Below, in pieces: positions 19,519 through 28,220 of a stretch of DNA of 64,000 nt. Position 1 is the stretch's first letter. Every line of letters begins with the position of its first letter. The position numbers and the translations under genes are program-made. The notes beneath the pieces are model-generated. The model had not been told where the DNA came from. It did no database searches and saw only the letters and a program-made list of their open reading frames with translations. The DNA comes from JAWVFK01 sp033856175 (GTDB lineage Bacteria; Actinomycetota; Thermoleophilia; Solirubrobacterales; 70-9): the NCBI GenBank assembly GCA_033856175.1, contig JAWVFK010000022.1, positions 1-64,000 on the forward strand, given 5' to 3'.

Positions 19519-21504
19519 ATGAGCTACTTCGTCACCGGCGCAACGGGCTTCATCGGCCGCAACCTGGTCGAGCAGCTGCTGCAGCGCGAGGGCACGATCT
19601 ACGTCCTCGTCCGCGAGGGCTCGCGCGGCCGGCTCGAGGAGCTGCGCAATCGCTGGGGTGTCGGCGAGGACCGCGTCGTCGCCGTCGTCGGCGACCTCTC
19701 ACAGCCGAAGCTCGGCGTCGGCGAGGAGGACATCGGGCGGCTGAAGGGCGAGATCGACCACTTCTTCCACCTCGCGGCAATCTACGACATGACCGCCGAC
19801 GGCGAGACACAGCGGATCGCCAACGTCGAGGGCACCCGCCACGCGCTCGAGCTCGCCGAGGAGATCGAGGCCCGCCACTTCCACATGGTCAGCTCGATCG
19901 CCGCCGCCGGGCTCTTCAAGGGCACCTGGCGCGAGGACATGTTCGATGAGGCCGAGGAGCTCGACAACCACCCCTACTTCCGCACCAAGCACGACTCCGA
20001 GCGTGTCGTCCGCGAGGAGTCCAAGGTGCCCTGGCGCGTCTACCGGCCTGGCATCGTCGTCGGCCACTCGGAGACCGGCGAGATCGACAAGATCGACGGC
20101 CCCTACTACTTCTTCAAGCTGCTGCAGCGGCTGCGCAAGATGGTGCCGCAGTGGGTACCGACGATCGGCCTCGAGGGCAAGCAGATCAACCTCGTCCCGG
20201 TCGACTACGTCGTCAAGGCGATGGACCACATCGCTCACCTCGACGGCCTCGACGGCCAGGCGTTCCACCTCACCGACCCCAAGCCGAAGACCGCGGGCCA
20301 GGCGATCAACATCTTCGCCAAGGCCGCGAACGCGCCCGAGATGTCGATGCGGCTGGACCCGAAGATCTTCAGCATCGTCCCGGCGGCGGTGCGCAACGGC
20401 CTGATGATGCTGCCGCCGGTCAAGCGGATCACCGACCAGGTCCTCGGCGACCTCGGCATCCCGCGGGCCGTACTCACCTACGTCAATTATCCGACCAAGT
20501 TCGACTCGACCCAGACCCAGAAGGCGCTCGAGGGCAGCGGCATCTCGGTGCCGCCGCTGGAGAGCTATGCCGGCAAGCTCTGGGACTACTGGGAGCGCAA
20601 CCTCGACCCCGACCTCTTCCGCGACCGCAGCCTCAGCGGCGCCGTCGCCGGCAAGATCGTGATGATCACCGGCGCCTCGTCGGGGATCGGCGAAGCGGCG
20701 GCGCACAAGATCGCCGACGCCGGCGGGGTCGTCCTGCTCGTCGCCCGCACGCCCGAGAAGCTCGAGGCGACGCGAGCGGCGATCGCCGAGCGCGGTGGCA
20801 GCGCCCATATCCATCGCTGCGACCTCTCCGACATCGAGGACGTCGAGCGGATGGCCGCCGAGGTCCTCGATCAGCACGGCCACGTCGATGTCCTCGTCAA
20901 CAACGCCGGCCGCTCGATCCGCCGCTCGATCGAGCTCGAGTACGAGCGCTTCCACGACTACGAGCGGACGATGCAGCTCAACTACTTCGGCGCCGTGCGC
21001 CTGATCCTGGCGCTGATGCCGACGATGCGCCAGCGCCGCTCCGGCCACATCGTCAACGTCTCCTCGATCGGCGTCCAGACGAACACGCCGCGCTTCTCCG
21101 CCTACGTCGCCTCGAAGGCGGCGCTCGACGCCTTCTCGCGCTGCGTCGCCTCGGAGATCGTCGACGACGGGGTGACGATCACGACGATCCACATGCCGCT
21201 CGTGCGGACGCCGATGATCGCGCCGACGAAGATGTACGACGCCTTCCCGACGATGAGCCCGGACGAGGCAGGCGAGCTGATCTGCGAGGCGATTATCTAC
21301 CGGCCGAAGAAGATCGCCACGCGGCTGGGCAACTTCGGCGAGCTGATGTACAACGTCGCCCCCAAGGCCACCGACGTCATCCTCAACACGGGCTACAAGC
21401 TCTTCCCCGACTCGAAGGCGGCCAAGGGGGACGGCGAGAAGGACAAGGAGCCCTCGACCGAGGCCGTCGCCTTTGCCCATCTCATGAAGGGCGTCCACTG
21501 GTAG
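19519..21504 (+). CDS. Two-domain fatty acyl-CoA reductase (alcohol-forming FAR type)
   Basis: 661 residues, two SDR domains in one chain. The N-terminal extended SDR starts 'MSYFVTGATGFIGRNLVEQL' and has 'FHLAAIYDM' and 'VSSIAAAGLFKGTWREDMF'. The C-terminal classical SDR (from about residue 380) has 'VMITGASSGIGEAAAHK', 'VNNAGRSIRRSIELEYERFH' and Tyr-Lys in 'FSAYVASKAALDAF'. Layout, length and motifs such as 'SETGEIDKIDGPYYFFK' and 'PQWVPTIGLEGK' closely resemble the Marinobacter VT8 Maqu_2220 acyl-CoA reductase and mycobacterial AcrA1, which reduce fatty acyl thioesters to fatty alcohols. GGAGG precedes the ATG. The downstream neighbour is alkyl-DHAP synthase-like, an enzyme that consumes fatty alcohol. 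Confidence 0.85.
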   Translation: MSYFVTGATGFIGRNLVEQLLQREGTIYVLVREGSRGRLEELRNRWGVGEDRVVAVVGDLSQPKLGVGEEDIGRLKGEIDHFFHLAAIYDMTADGETQRIANVEGTRHALELAEEIEARHFHMVSSIAAAGLFKGTWREDMFDEAEELDNHPYFRTKHDSERVVREESKVPWRVYRPGIVVGHSETGEIDKIDGPYYFFKLLQRLRKMVPQWVPTIGLEGKQINLVPVDYVVKAMDHIAHLDGLDGQAFHLTDPKPKTAGQAINIFAKAANAPEMSMRLDPKIFSIVPAAVRNGLMMLPPVKRITDQVLGDLGIPRAVLTYVNYPTKFDSTQTQKALEGSGISVPPLESYAGKLWDYWERNLDPDLFRDRSLSGAVAGKIVMITGASSGIGEAAAHKIADAGGVVLLVARTPEKLEATRAAIAERGGSAHIHRCDLSDIEDVERMAAEVLDQHGHVDVLVNNAGRSIRRSIELEYERFHDYERTMQLNYFGAVRLILALMPTMRQRRSGHIVNVSSIGVQTNTPRFSAYVASKAALDAFSRCVASEIVDDGVTITTIHMPLVRTPMIAPTKMYDAFPTMSPDEAGELICEAIIYRPKKIATRLGNFGELMYNVAPKATDVILNTGYKLFPDSKAAKGDGEKDKEPSTEAVAFAHLMKGVHW

Positions 21505-21520
21505 TGGGTGGCCCGGGTGG

Positions 21521-21605
21521 CCCGCGGGTCCTGTCCCCGAAAAAAATGGGCACCTGCGGTACCGGCGTTCCTCGGCGCCCATTTTTTTCGGCGCCACCCG
21601 CGGGA
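21521..21605. terminator. Long interrupted palindrome, probable bidirectional terminator
   Basis: CCGAAAAAAATGGGC (21537-21551) is the exact reverse complement of GCCCATTTTTTTCGG (21577-21591). Outer arms CCCGCGGGT (21521-21529) and ACCCGCGGG (21597-21605) also pair. The seven-T run in the right arm gives a strong U tract for a + strand transcript, and the seven-A run gives one for the opposite strand. It begins 16 bp after the FAR stop and ends 11 bp before the next gene. Confidence 0.7.
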
Positions 21606-21616
21606 GTCGCGGTTCC

Positions 21617-23281
21617 GTGACCCCAACGTCCGTACGCCGGCTCAAGCATTGGGGGTGGGGGTATGAGGATCAGCATCTCGGCGGCGAGGCGCTGGTGGGT
21701 GCGGCGAAGGGGATCGTCGAGCACCTCGGCTTTGGCTCGGCCGACGTGGAGACGCCGGTTGCGCTGGAGGACGTCGAGCTCGCCGAGCCGCGGCTGGCGC
21801 CGCCGGCCTCACTCGCCTCGATCTTCAGCGACGACCGCTACGAGCGGCTCTCGCACGGGCTCGGCAAGGCCTATCGCGACGTGGTTCGGGGCTTCCGCGG
21901 CCAGTTCGAGAACCCGCCCGACCTCGTCGCCCGGCCCGAGAGCGAGGACGATGTCGCCCGGATTCTCGACTGGTGTGCCGACGCCGGCGCCGCGGCGATC
22001 CCCTTCGGCGGCGGCACCAGCGTCGTCGGCGGCATCGAGCCGCGGCTCGGCGACGAATACTCAGGCGCCGTCACGATCGACCTGCGACGGCTCGATCGCG
22101 TTCTCGAGGTCGACGAGGTCTCGCGGGCGGCGCGGATCCAGGCCGGGGCGACCGGCCCGCTGCTCGAGGACCAGCTGCGCGAGAGCGGCCTGACGCTGCG
22201 CCACTTCCCGCAGTCGTTCGAGTACTCGACGCTCGGCGGCTGGATCGCGACCAGGGCAGGCGGTCACTTCGCGACCCTCTACACCCACATCGACGACCTC
22301 GTCGAGTCGGTCCGGGCGATCACGCCGGCCGGGGAGTGGGAGAGCAGGCGGCTGCCCGGATCGGGCGCCGGCCCCAGCCCCGACCGCGCCCTGATCGGCT
22401 CCGAGGGCATCCTCGGCTTCATCACCGAGGCCTGGGTCCGCCTGCAGCGGCGTCCGCGGTGGAAGCTCTCCGCCGCCGCCAAGTTCGACGATTTCGCCGC
22501 TGCCGCCGAGGCCGTGCGCGAGCTCTCGCAGTCCGGCCTCCATCCCTCGAACTGCCGCCTGCTCGATGGCGCTGAGGCGGCGCTGACCGGCGCCAGTGAC
22601 GGCCGGGCGGTGCTGGTCCTCGGCTTCGAGTCCGCCCACCACCCCGTCGACGCCTCGATGGCGCTGGCGCTCGAGTGCGCCGCGGATCACGGCGGTGACG
22701 TCGCTGCCGATACCAGCGGCGCCAAGCCGCCGGCGGCCGCCGGCGACGAGAGATCCGAGGGCGATGGCAATGGCAAGGGCGACTCGGTCGGCGCCTGGCG
22801 CAACGCCTTCCTCCAGGCGCCCTACCTACGCGACACCTTCGTCGCCGCGGGGGTGCTCTCGGAGACCTTCGAGACGGCGATCACCTGGGACCGCTTCGAG
22901 TCCTTCCACGCCGAGGTCATGGCGACAGCCCGCCTCGCCGCCGCGGCGGCAAGCGGCGCACCGATCGACGGCCCCGGTGTGCCGCGCGTCTCCTGCCGCT
23001 TCACCCACGTCTATCCGGATGGCCCGGCGCCCTACTTCACGATCCTCGCGCCCGCGCGCCGTGGCGACGAGGTCCAGCAGTGGGCCGAGGTCAAGGTCGC
23101 CGTCTCCGAGGCCCTGATCGCCGCCGGCGGCACGATCACCCACCATCACGCCGTCGGCCGCGACCATCGCCCCTGGTATGACCGCCAGCGGCCGCCCGCG
23201 TTTGCCGAGGCGCTGCGGGCCGCCAAGCGGGCGCTGGACCCCGCCGCTGTGCTGAATCCCGGCGTGCTGATCGATCCCTGA
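21617..23281 (+). CDS. Alkyldihydroxyacetonephosphate synthase-like FAD oxidase
   Basis: 554 residues, GTG start. An FAD-binding type 4 (VAO/PCMH) domain has 'LVARPESEDDVARIL' and 'AIPFGGGTSVVGGIEP', with 'HFPQSFEYSTLGGWIATRAG' and 'IGSEGILGFITEA'. The C-terminal half has the alkyl-DHAP synthase (AGPS) signature features: N-terminal 'KHWGWGYED', 'LHPSNCRLLDGAEA', 'CRFTHVYPDGPAPYFT' and 'THHHAVGRDHRPWY'. AGPS swaps the acyl group of acyl-DHAP for a fatty alcohol and so forms the ether bond of ether lipids. A Gly/Lys/Asp-rich insert near residue 375 is unusual. Lactate/glycolate-type oxidases are the alternative, but the motifs favour AGPS. Confidence 0.85.
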   Translation: MTPTSVRRLKHWGWGYEDQHLGGEALVGAAKGIVEHLGFGSADVETPVALEDVELAEPRLAPPASLASIFSDDRYERLSHGLGKAYRDVVRGFRGQFENPPDLVARPESEDDVARILDWCADAGAAAIPFGGGTSVVGGIEPRLGDEYSGAVTIDLRRLDRVLEVDEVSRAARIQAGATGPLLEDQLRESGLTLRHFPQSFEYSTLGGWIATRAGGHFATLYTHIDDLVESVRAITPAGEWESRRLPGSGAGPSPDRALIGSEGILGFITEAWVRLQRRPRWKLSAAAKFDDFAAAAEAVRELSQSGLHPSNCRLLDGAEAALTGASDGRAVLVLGFESAHHPVDASMALALECAADHGGDVAADTSGAKPPAAAGDERSEGDGNGKGDSVGAWRNAFLQAPYLRDTFVAAGVLSETFETAITWDRFESFHAEVMATARLAAAAASGAPIDGPGVPRVSCRFTHVYPDGPAPYFTILAPARRGDEVQQWAEVKVAVSEALIAAGGTITHHHAVGRDHRPWYDRQRPPAFAEALRAAKRALDPAAVLNPGVLIDP

Positions 23282-23306
23282 TCGCGCTGGGCGTCGAGGC
23301 GGTCCC

Positions 23307-23312
23307 TATCCT
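23307..23312 (+). promoter_or_regulatory. -10 box of the UbiA-family gene (leaderless)
   Basis: TATCCT lies 9 nt before the GTG start at 23322; no Shine-Dalgarno sequence is present. Confidence 0.5.
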
Positions 23313-23321
23313 TCGGCGCCC

Positions 23322-24260
23322 GTGGCGACCCTGACCAGAGTGCGCCGGCGCGCCCCCGGTGCGCCTGCGGCAACCGAGCCCGCAGAGCACCGCCGCCGCG
23401 GACCGCTGCGCGCGGCGCTCGCCGCGCTGCGTCCCGGTGAGTGGATCAAGAACCTGCTCGTCTACGCGGGCCTGCTCTTCCACGGCGACGTCAACGAGAT
23501 CGACCCCGTGCTCAAGGTCACGGTCGTCTTCGTCGCCTTCTGCGCGATCTCGAGCGCCGGCTACCTGCTCAACGACCTCCGCGACGCTGAGCTCGACCGC
23601 CGCCACCCGACCAAGCGGCACCGGCCGATCGCGGCGGGCGAGATGGCGCCAGCGGCGGCGATCGTGCTCGGCGTCGTCCTCGCTGCGGCGGCGATCGCCG
23701 CCGGCCTGCTGATCAAGCCCGAGGTCGGCGCTCTCGTCGCCGGCTACGGCGCGCTGACCGCCGCCTACACCGCCGGGCTCAAGCATCTCGTGATCGTCGA
23801 TGTGATGACGATCGCCGGCCTCTTCCTGATCCGCGTCATCGCCGGTGCCGTGGCGATCGACCTCCACGCCTCCGAGTACCTGCTGCTCTGCACGGCGATG
23901 CTGGCCCTCTTCCTCGGCTTCACCAAGCGGCGCCAGGAGGCGATCTCCGAAGAGCATGCCGGCACCGACAGCCGCCCCGTACTCGAGCATTACTCGCTGC
24001 CCTTCCTCGATCAGATGGTGGCGATGGTCACCGCGGCGGCGATCATCAGCTACGCGATCTACGCGATCAACTCACCGGTGATCGGCTCGAAGATGCTCGG
24101 CACCGGCCCGCCGGTCCTCTACGCGATCTTCCGCTACCTCTACCTGATCTACGACCGCGAGGACACCCGCTCGACGGCCGAGATCCTCACCCAGGACCCC
24201 GGCATGATCGCCGCCGCCGCCGTCTGGGTCGGCACGGCGCTGGTGCTGCTGTACCTCTGA
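23322..24260 (+). CDS. UbiA-family prenyltransferase, decaprenyl-phosphate phosphoribosyltransferase-like
   Basis: 312 residues, GTG start, about nine membrane helices. After a basic N-terminus, 'ALRPGEWIKNLLVYAGLLF' and the first metal-binding motif 'LLNDLRDAELDRRHPTKRHR' are followed by the second polar motif region 'YLIYDREDTRSTAEILTQD'. 'RPxxWxKN' and 'HPTKRHRPIAAG' are typical of decaprenyl-phosphate 5-phosphoribosyltransferase (Rv3806c-like), which makes the arabinose donor precursor of the cell wall. A role in a polyprenyl-linked sugar pathway is therefore likely, but other UbiA substrates cannot be excluded. Confidence 0.85.
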   Translation: MATLTRVRRRAPGAPAATEPAEHRRRGPLRAALAALRPGEWIKNLLVYAGLLFHGDVNEIDPVLKVTVVFVAFCAISSAGYLLNDLRDAELDRRHPTKRHRPIAAGEMAPAAAIVLGVVLAAAAIAAGLLIKPEVGALVAGYGALTAAYTAGLKHLVIVDVMTIAGLFLIRVIAGAVAIDLHASEYLLLCTAMLALFLGFTKRRQEAISEEHAGTDSRPVLEHYSLPFLDQMVAMVTAAAIISYAIYAINSPVIGSKMLGTGPPVLYAIFRYLYLIYDREDTRSTAEILTQDPGMIAAAAVWVGTALVLLYL

Positions 24261-24395
24261 CCACCAAGCGAATTGTGGGATCGGCTAAGTGTCCGTTCGC
24301 CTGAAGGAAATCAAGGAGGCTCAAGGCCATTGCGGTTGGAGGTCGATAGCGACCGTTGGTGCTGCGAGAACTACTAACCTCCATGAAGCTGCATC

Positions 24396-24878
24396 GTGGC
24401 TATAACGGTTGATATCGCCGGTCTCGTGCTGGCGTTGGCCGCGATATGGCTGGGCATGAGAGGGATCGCGGTGACGAACGCGTATGTGGTCACAAGCGGC
24501 ATGTTGCAAGGAGCCGCGCAGAGCTATCGCGATCGGGCAATTGCATATTCCGCATTGTCCTTCAAGGAGCAGTTGCGACTTCGCCATGATATTCCGATTT
24601 CGTTTGGCCTGACCGCAGTATTCGCGGTCACGACGCTTGGCCACCTCGGCCTTGCGCCGACGCTTATGATCGTGGGAAGCCTCACCTTGCTGGGAGTAGC
24701 CCACGAAATGCAGGAAGCCCGCGAGACAAGTGTAAGGGCCGGACTCTATACCGCTACGCCGTCGAGCCGCGTGCGCATGGTGCGGCTCGGATACGTTGCA
24801 TTAATCGTTCTTGAATCTATGGGTTATCTCGGGGCCCTACTGTTTATAGCCCAACTCTTCGCAGCGCCCTTCTCATAG
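24396..24878 (+). CDS. Small membrane protein of atypical base composition
   Basis: 160 residues, GTG start, four predicted membrane helices ('ITVDIAGLVLALAAIWLGM', 'ISFGLTAVFAVTTLGHLGL', 'TLMIVGSLTLLGVAHEM', 'LGYVALIVLESMGYLGALLF'), with a cytoplasmic stretch containing 'YRDRAIAYSALSFKEQLRLR'. I do not recognise the family. Codon use includes many A/T-ending codons (ATA, TTG, GTT, CAA) that are rare in neighbouring genes, consistent with recent acquisition. No SD sequence is visible, and the start could be a little downstream. Confidence 0.55.
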   Translation: MAITVDIAGLVLALAAIWLGMRGIAVTNAYVVTSGMLQGAAQSYRDRAIAYSALSFKEQLRLRHDIPISFGLTAVFAVTTLGHLGLAPTLMIVGSLTLLGVAHEMQEARETSVRAGLYTATPSSRVRMVRLGYVALIVLESMGYLGALLFIAQLFAAPFS

Positions 24879-25119
24879 GCGACGGTGATGTACCGTGCGC
24901 ACGATGGCATCTAGACGACGGCGGTAGTGGCAGGATCCGACGGTGGAGAGGTGGTGCGCCTCGCCCTCGGACGCCCGGGTGCTCGATGCCCACCCGCGCC
25001 GTACTCAGCATCGACCCTCCTCCTTCTTGCGGTAGGCCGAGAGGCCGAGGGCTATCGCAGGCGGTCCTTGCTCCGGTACGACGGACCGGGGGGCCGAAGT
25101 TGCAGCATCAGCCAGACGC

Positions 25120-25135
25120 TATATTCGGAGGGAGG
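25120..25135 (+). promoter_or_regulatory. Candidate -10 box and ribosome binding site of the 97-aa membrane protein
   Basis: TATATT at 25120-25125 is followed by GGAGG at 25131-25135, which is 7 nt before the GTG at 25143. The ribosome binding site decides this start over the longer open frame. No good -35 element is seen. The 264 bp upstream (24879-25142) hold no convincing gene. Confidence 0.45.
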
Positions 25136-25142
25136 TGCTTCA

Positions 25143-25436
25143 GTGTCAATAGCTATAGCGACGGGACTACTGACTCTCGCCATTGCGATGTCCGTAATGG
25201 TTGCGCGACCTTATCTGCCTTGGGCCAGCACGGCAAAATCATCGGATGCGGCGGAGAACCAGCGACGGACGTGGTCGACCAAATTGCTCGTTCTTGTTTT
25301 GGGAGTCGCTGCCATTGAACTTATGGTCGCTGATGCAATACATGCCAACCTCGTTGAGGCGCTAATGTGCGTGTTACTTCCTCCACTCATTATCGTCGTC
25401 GTAGCTGAGGTTCGGTCCCGAGCAGCGGACCGTTAG
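25143..25436 (+). CDS. 97-residue membrane protein of atypical base composition
   Basis: The GTG start is chosen for the strong GGAGG 7 nt upstream; the longer open frame to 24927 has GC-rich, non-coding-like content. Three hydrophobic segments are visible ('SIAIATGLLTLAIAMSVMVA', 'LLVLVLGVAAIELMVADAI', 'EALMCVLLPPLIIVVVAEV'). Family unknown. With the 24396 gene it forms an island of lower GC between the UbiA gene and the citrate synthase operon. Confidence 0.55.
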   Translation: MSIAIATGLLTLAIAMSVMVARPYLPWASTAKSSDAAENQRRTWSTKLLVLVLGVAAIELMVADAIHANLVEALMCVLLPPLIIVVVAEVRSRAADR

Positions 25437-25477
25437 CCAGTTTGCTGTGGTGCCGCAGCATCGGCGAGCAATGTGGC

Positions 25478-25792
25478 CTAGGGCAGGATCTTGATGTTCG
25501 AGGCCAGCTCGACGCGGCCCTCGCGGCGGTACTCGACATCGACGATCTCGTTGCGGCGGTAGGAGCCGAAGAGGCCGAGGAACATCGCCAGCCAGCGGGC
25601 CCGCGACACCTCCTCCTTGACGATCGCGCGGCGGAAGAGAAGCTCGTTGCCGCGCACGGCGCAGAAGTCCGGCGGCTGCTCGACGCCATTGATGAAGACC
25701 TTGACGGGCGGCTGGGCGCCGGCCGGCAGCCGGGCCCGGCGCCCAGCGGCGACGCTGCCCTCAGGAATCCCCTCCGCCTGGGGCTCAGGCAC
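25478..25792 (-). CDS. Hypothetical protein coupled to citrate synthase
   Basis: 104 residues, GTG start overlapping the citrate synthase stop by 8 bp, so it is co-translated. The sequence has a low-complexity N-terminus, then 'VKVFINGVEQPPDFCAVRGN' and 'LLFRRAIVKEEVSRARWLAM', 'FGSYRRNEIVDVEYRREGRV'. It has no signal peptide; one weakly hydrophobic stretch ('WLAMFLGLFGSY') is present. Family not recognised. The tight coupling suggests a function linked to the citrate synthase transcript, or just a shared promoter. Confidence 0.6.
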   Translation of the reverse strand: MPEPQAEGIPEGSVAAGRRARLPAGAQPPVKVFINGVEQPPDFCAVRGNELLFRRAIVKEEVSRARWLAMFLGLFGSYRRNEIVDVEYRREGRVELASNIKILP

Positions 25793-27188
25793 CGCGGCGC
25801 GGGCGCTTCGGCCGGCGTGCCGGCGGGCCGACGATCTTCTCCGGGCCGTCGCGCTCCTCGATCGGCACGTAGTCGCGCTCGCGGTAGCCGGTGTAGATCT
25901 GGCGCGGCCGGGCGATCTTCTGCTCGGGGTCGTCGTTCATCTCCATCCACTGCGCCATCCAGCCGGACGTCCGCGGGATCGCAAAGATCACCGTGAACAT
26001 CTCGGTCGGGATCTGCAGCGCCTCGTAGATGATCCCCGAGTAGTAATCGACGTTCGGGTAGAGCTTGCGCGAGGTGAAGTACTCGTCGTCGAGGGCGCGC
26101 TTCTCGAGCTCCTGGGCGATCTCGACGAGCGGGTTGTACTCGGTCGCCGCGAAGACGTCGTCCATGTACTTCTTGATGATCCGCGCCCGCGGGTCGTAGT
26201 TCTTGTAGACGCGGTGGCCGAAGCCCATCAGCCGCTCCTCGCGGTTCTTGACCCCCTCGAGGAAGGCGGGCACCTCCTCGACGCTGCCGATCCGCCGCAG
26301 CATTCGCAGCACGGCCTCGTTGGCGCCGCCGTGCAGCGGCCCGTAGAGCGCGGCGACGCCGGCGGCGATCGCCGAGTAGGGATCGACGTCGGAGGAGCCG
26401 ACGGCGCGGACGGCGTTGGTCGAGCAGTTCTGCTCGTGGTCGGCGTGGAGGATGAAGAGGACGTCGAGCGCCCGCGAGAGCCGGTCGTCGGGCTCGTAGG
26501 GCTGCTCGGTCATCTTGAACAGCATCGAGAGGAAGTTCTCGGCGTAGCTGAGCTCGTTGTCCGGATAGATGTAGCGCAGGCCCATGCTGTGGCGGTAGGC
26601 GAAGGCGGCGAGCGTCGGGATCTTGGCGATCATCCGGATCGCCGCCATGTAGCGCTCCTCGGGGTCGTCGATCATCTTCGCGTCGGGGTAGAAGGTCGAC
26701 AGCGCGCCGACGCCGGCGAGCAGCATCCCCATCGGATGGGCGTCGTGGCGGAAGCCCTCGAGGAACTTCTTGATGTCCTCGTGGACGAAGGTGTGGTGGG
26801 TGACGTCGTGGCTCCAGCGGTCGAGCTGGGGCTTGGTCGGCAGCTCGCCGAAGACCAGCAGGTAGGCGACCTCGAGATAGCTCGAGTGCTCGCAGAGCTG
26901 CTCGATTGGGATGCCGCGGTGCTCGAGGATGCCGGCGTCGCCGTCGATGTAGGTGATCGCCGAGCGGCAGGACGCCGTGTTGGTGAAGGCCGGGTCGTAG
27001 GCCATCAGCCCGAAGTCGTCCTCGGAGACCTTGATCTGGCGCAGGTCCATCGCCTTCACGGTGCCGTCGCTGATCGGCAGCTCGTAGGTCTCGCCGGTGC
27101 GGTTGTCGGTGACGCTGAGGCTCTCGCCGTTCTGGCCGGCCTCGTCGACAGCGGTCGGCTCGTCCGTCGTCTTCTGCTCAGTCGCCAT
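25785..27188 (-). CDS. gltA: Citrate synthase
   Basis: 467 residues, condensing acetyl-CoA and oxaloacetate to citrate. The start is the ATG at 27188 because GAGGAGAG lies about 7 nt upstream; the frame continues to 27239 without a binding site. Active-site blocks are 'HADHEQNCSTNAVRAVGSS' (His), 'YGPLHGGANEAVLRML' (His) and 'FGHRVYKNYDPRARII' followed downstream by the region with catalytic Asp ('NVDYYSGIIYEALQIP'). The N-terminal beta domain ('YELPISDGTVKAMDLRQIK') is that of the type II, GltA-like hexameric enzymes. First gene of a two-gene minus-strand operon. Confidence 0.95.
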   Translation of the reverse strand: MATEQKTTDEPTAVDEAGQNGESLSVTDNRTGETYELPISDGTVKAMDLRQIKVSEDDFGLMAYDPAFTNTASCRSAITYIDGDAGILEHRGIPIEQLCEHSSYLEVAYLLVFGELPTKPQLDRWSHDVTHHTFVHEDIKKFLEGFRHDAHPMGMLLAGVGALSTFYPDAKMIDDPEERYMAAIRMIAKIPTLAAFAYRHSMGLRYIYPDNELSYAENFLSMLFKMTEQPYEPDDRLSRALDVLFILHADHEQNCSTNAVRAVGSSDVDPYSAIAAGVAALYGPLHGGANEAVLRMLRRIGSVEEVPAFLEGVKNREERLMGFGHRVYKNYDPRARIIKKYMDDVFAATEYNPLVEIAQELEKRALDDEYFTSRKLYPNVDYYSGIIYEALQIPTEMFTVIFAIPRTSGWMAQWMEMNDDPEQKIARPRQIYTGYRERDYVPIEERDGPEKIVGPPARRPKRPRRGA

Positions 27189-27279
27189 GCGCCTCTCCTC
27201 GGCTCTCAGGTCACTTTTCGAGAAGCGCCAGTATCGCACCTCGGACTCGCCCGCCCGTGCCCAGCAGAGGGCTCTGGAT

Positions 27280-28208
<929 letters not shown>

Positions 28209-28209
<1 letters not shown>

Positions 28210-28214
28210 ATGCT
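28209..28214 (+). promoter_or_regulatory. -10 box of the quinone-reductase gene (leaderless)
   Basis: TATGCT lies 6 nt before the GTG at 28221 and overlaps the first base of the divergent PfkB start codon (28207-28209). Confidence 0.5.
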
Positions 28215-28220
28215 GCCGGG

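Noticed and set aside
24927..25142. N-terminal extension of the 97-residue membrane protein
   Set aside because: The start at 25143 has a strong SD, and the extension has no hydrophobic or conserved character.
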